41,360 bases of DNA. It comes from CAYPUG01 sp964413905. Its GTDB lineage: Bacteria > Chloroflexota > Anaerolineae > JAADDB01. The notes under the pieces are model-generated. The model worked only from the letters and a program-made list of their open reading frames with translations, made no database searches and was not told the DNA's origin. Every line of letters begins with the position of its first letter. Position 1 is the stretch's first letter. Below, in pieces: positions 39,974 through 41,360 of this stretch. Made by a program: the position numbers and the translations under genes. The DNA is taken from contig CAYPUG010000007.1 of the NCBI GenBank assembly GCA_964413905.1, positions 1 through 41,360 of the forward strand, written 5' to 3'.

Positions 39974-41175
39974 GATAGGGATTCCAGCGCGCAGGCGATC
40001 TCCTCCCGCACGTAGGGATCGGTTTCTCGTTGCCATGCCTTGTCTAACATATTCCGTCCCTCACGCGTGCCGATGCGTCCTAGTGCCCAGGCCGCGTGAC
40101 CTCGGATGATCGGGTCTGGCTCCTGGTTTAGCCGTTCACTCAACGCGGGGATGCTTTCCGGTGCTCCCCAGTTGCCCAGAGCTACACAGACGTTGCGCAG
40201 TAGGCCCCGCCGCTTTGCCCGATAGATGGGAGTCTTGCGGTACCGCCGTCGAAATTCTCGTTCGTCCAAACGGATAAGATCGAGCAGGCGCGGGGCGACT
40301 TGATCGGGGCGAGGTTGGAACGCGGGTTCATCTGTGAGGTGGGCAAAGCGGCTGTTCCATGGACAGACTTCTTGACACTCATCGCAGCCGAAGATCCAGT
40401 TTTTCATCAGAGGACGGAGATCGCGGGGAATGGGTCCGCGCAATTCGATGGTTAGGTAAGAAATACACCGTCGTGCGTCCAGGATATAGGGGGCGGTAAA
40501 AGCGTGGGTGGGACACGTGTCCAGGCAGCGGGTGCAGGCACCGCAGGTGCCGATGTCTCCGGAGGGGAATTCCCACCGCCGCGGTGTCGCGGACACGTGG
40601 GGCGGCGAGTCCGGTTCCAGGGGTTCGGGCACAAGAAGAACGCCCAAGAACACGTAGGATCCCAGGCGGGGGTGAATCAGACAGGTGTTTTTGCCGATGA
40701 ACCCGAGCCCGGCCTGTACGGCCCATGCCCGTTCCAGCACCGGACCGGTGTCCACATAGGCCTTGGCGTATTCAGTTCGGCCGCTGAGTTCCCGCAAATG
40801 GGCATCCAATTGGAAAAGCCGGGGGCGTAAGATCTCGTGATAGTCCAGTCCCCACGCGTATCGGGAGATGCGCCCTCGGGAGGGGTCGGTGAGGAGGGCG
40901 GGGTCGGGCGGTTGTACGTAATAATTGCGGGCAACCACGATGACCCGTTGAACCGGGGGATATACACGGCGTGGATCCAGGCGTCGTTGGGGGTCTCGTA
41001 CCATGTAATGCATTTCGCCGGCAAAGTTCTGTCGGATCCACTCTAAAAACGCGGGTCCTTCCGGTAAGTCGGTGACGGCTGCAATACCTATCGCGTCGAA
41101 TCCCAACGCGCGTGCTTTCTCTTTAACGCTTTGGGCCCACTTATGGTAGCGGGTGAGGAGGGGACCTGCGCTCAT
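39970..41175 (-). CDS. queG: Epoxyqueuosine reductase QueG
   Basis: A 401-residue protein of the QueG family. The cobalamin-binding N-terminal domain includes RDPQRRLDPRRVYPPVQRVIVVARNYY and YVDTGPVLERAWAVQAGLGFIGKN with the catalytic Asp. Two 4Fe-4S motifs follow: CGACTRCLDTCPTHAF and CDECQEVCPWN. The last 80 residues are HEAT-like repeats. It reduces epoxyqueuosine to queuosine in tRNA anticodons, the final modification step. The ATG overlaps the stop of the upstream small gene (ATGA). Length and motifs are standard. Confidence 0.92.
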   Translation of the reverse strand: MSAGPLLTRYHKWAQSVKEKARALGFDAIGIAAVTDLPEGPAFLEWIRQNFAGEMHYMVRDPQRRLDPRRVYPPVQRVIVVARNYYVQPPDPALLTDPSRGRISRYAWGLDYHEILRPRLFQLDAHLRELSGRTEYAKAYVDTGPVLERAWAVQAGLGFIGKNTCLIHPRLGSYVFLGVLLVPEPLEPDSPPHVSATPRRWEFPSGDIGTCGACTRCLDTCPTHAFTAPYILDARRCISYLTIELRGPIPRDLRPLMKNWIFGCDECQEVCPWNSRFAHLTDEPAFQPRPDQVAPRLLDLIRLDEREFRRRYRKTPIYRAKRRGLLRNVCVALGNWGAPESIPALSERLNQEPDPIIRGHAAWALGRIGTREGRNMLDKAWQRETDPYVREEIACALESLS

Positions 41176-41360
41176 GGCAACCAGTACACCAGCAGACGGG
41201 GAGTCCCGGCCGGTGCGCGTACTTCCTCCAGTCGGCCCCCAGGGTACATGCGGACAATGGCGTCAACTCGAGCCCGCAGGGATGTGGGCGCGACGATCAC
41301 GCCGTGCCGTTGAACGCAATGTTGTACATCTTCGGTCCATCTCTCAGGAGTAATTTCCAT
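41172..41360 (-). CDS. Unknown protein, C-terminal part, gene possibly continuing beyond the window
   Basis: At least 62 residues, ending four bases into queG (ATGA overlap). An ATG falls exactly at the window edge, so the true start may be there or further out. The peptide starts MEITPERWTEDVQHCVQRHG if the edge ATG is used. I do not recognise a family. The overlap with queG supports it as a real, co-transcribed gene. Confidence 0.5.
   Translation of the reverse strand: MEITPERWTEDVQHCVQRHGVIVAPTSLRARVDAIVRMYPGGRLEEVRAPAGTPRLLVYWLP

Overview
This 41.4 kb window is bacterial chromosome, moderately GC-rich by eye. It most likely comes from a member of the Chloroflexota, probably a thermophilic Anaerolineae/Thermoflexia-like lineage, and from a metagenome assembly. 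The taxon is inferred from overall protein character and repeat-rich intergenic DNA, not from a marker gene. One 100-N scaffold gap (38772-38871) has the same 55-bp sequence on both sides. Gene order to the right of the gap is therefore only as good as that join.

Layout. (1) 1-2323 (+): the end of a CCA-adding tRNA nucleotidyltransferase, a histone-deacetylase-fold amidohydrolase and a DUF1992 protein. (2) 2499-9206 (-): thioredoxin plus isochorismatase-fold hydrolase; alanine dehydrogenase plus acetyl-CoA hydrolase/4-hydroxybutyrate CoA-transferase; acyl-CoA ligase plus HD phosphohydrolase. (3) 9569-13019 (-): a fused sugar nucleotidyltransferase/phosphohexomutase and citrate synthase. (4) 13242-20144 (+): arginase, an unknown protein, a membrane-anchored phospholipase D-like protein with an OB-type tail, an unknown protein, and an ECF transporter (fused double ATPase, large S component, EcfT). 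(5) 20182-22370 (+): a ComEA-like DNA-binding protein, then an exosortase and its EpsI partner. (6) 22501-29773 (+): a complete F-type ATP synthase operon, atpI-B-E-F-H-A-G-D-C, closed by a strong terminator. (7) 30024-33424: MreB and a nuclease-like/Tudor-like fusion on +, converging on rpsA and a DksA/TraR zinc-finger gene on -. (8) 34085-38088 (+): an SbcC/Rad50-type ATPase overlapping an RsmF-type RNA m5C methyltransferase. (9) 38092-41360: a truncated IS630-type transposase, the scaffold gap inside tandem repeats, a PflX-type radical SAM protein, and epoxyqueuosine reductase queG converging on it.

Most genes are housekeeping: energy conservation, central carbon and nitrogen metabolism, RNA modification, translation, cell shape and DNA repair. 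The unusual material is mostly between genes. There are two families of small non-coding elements with terminal inverted repeats and flanking direct repeats (MITE-like). Family 1 has five copies in two size classes, some with a perfect hairpin core. One copy lies inside the ATP synthase operon and another in the predicted sbcC leader. Family 2 has two copies. A third family is tandem and palindromic (37-38 bp period).

Regulatory signals include a divergent citrate synthase/arginase promoter pair that uses one palindromic -35 element, a heavily structured rpsA leader ending in an intrinsic terminator before the gene, and a structured leader before the ECF S component. No CRISPR array, tRNA or rRNA gene was recognised.
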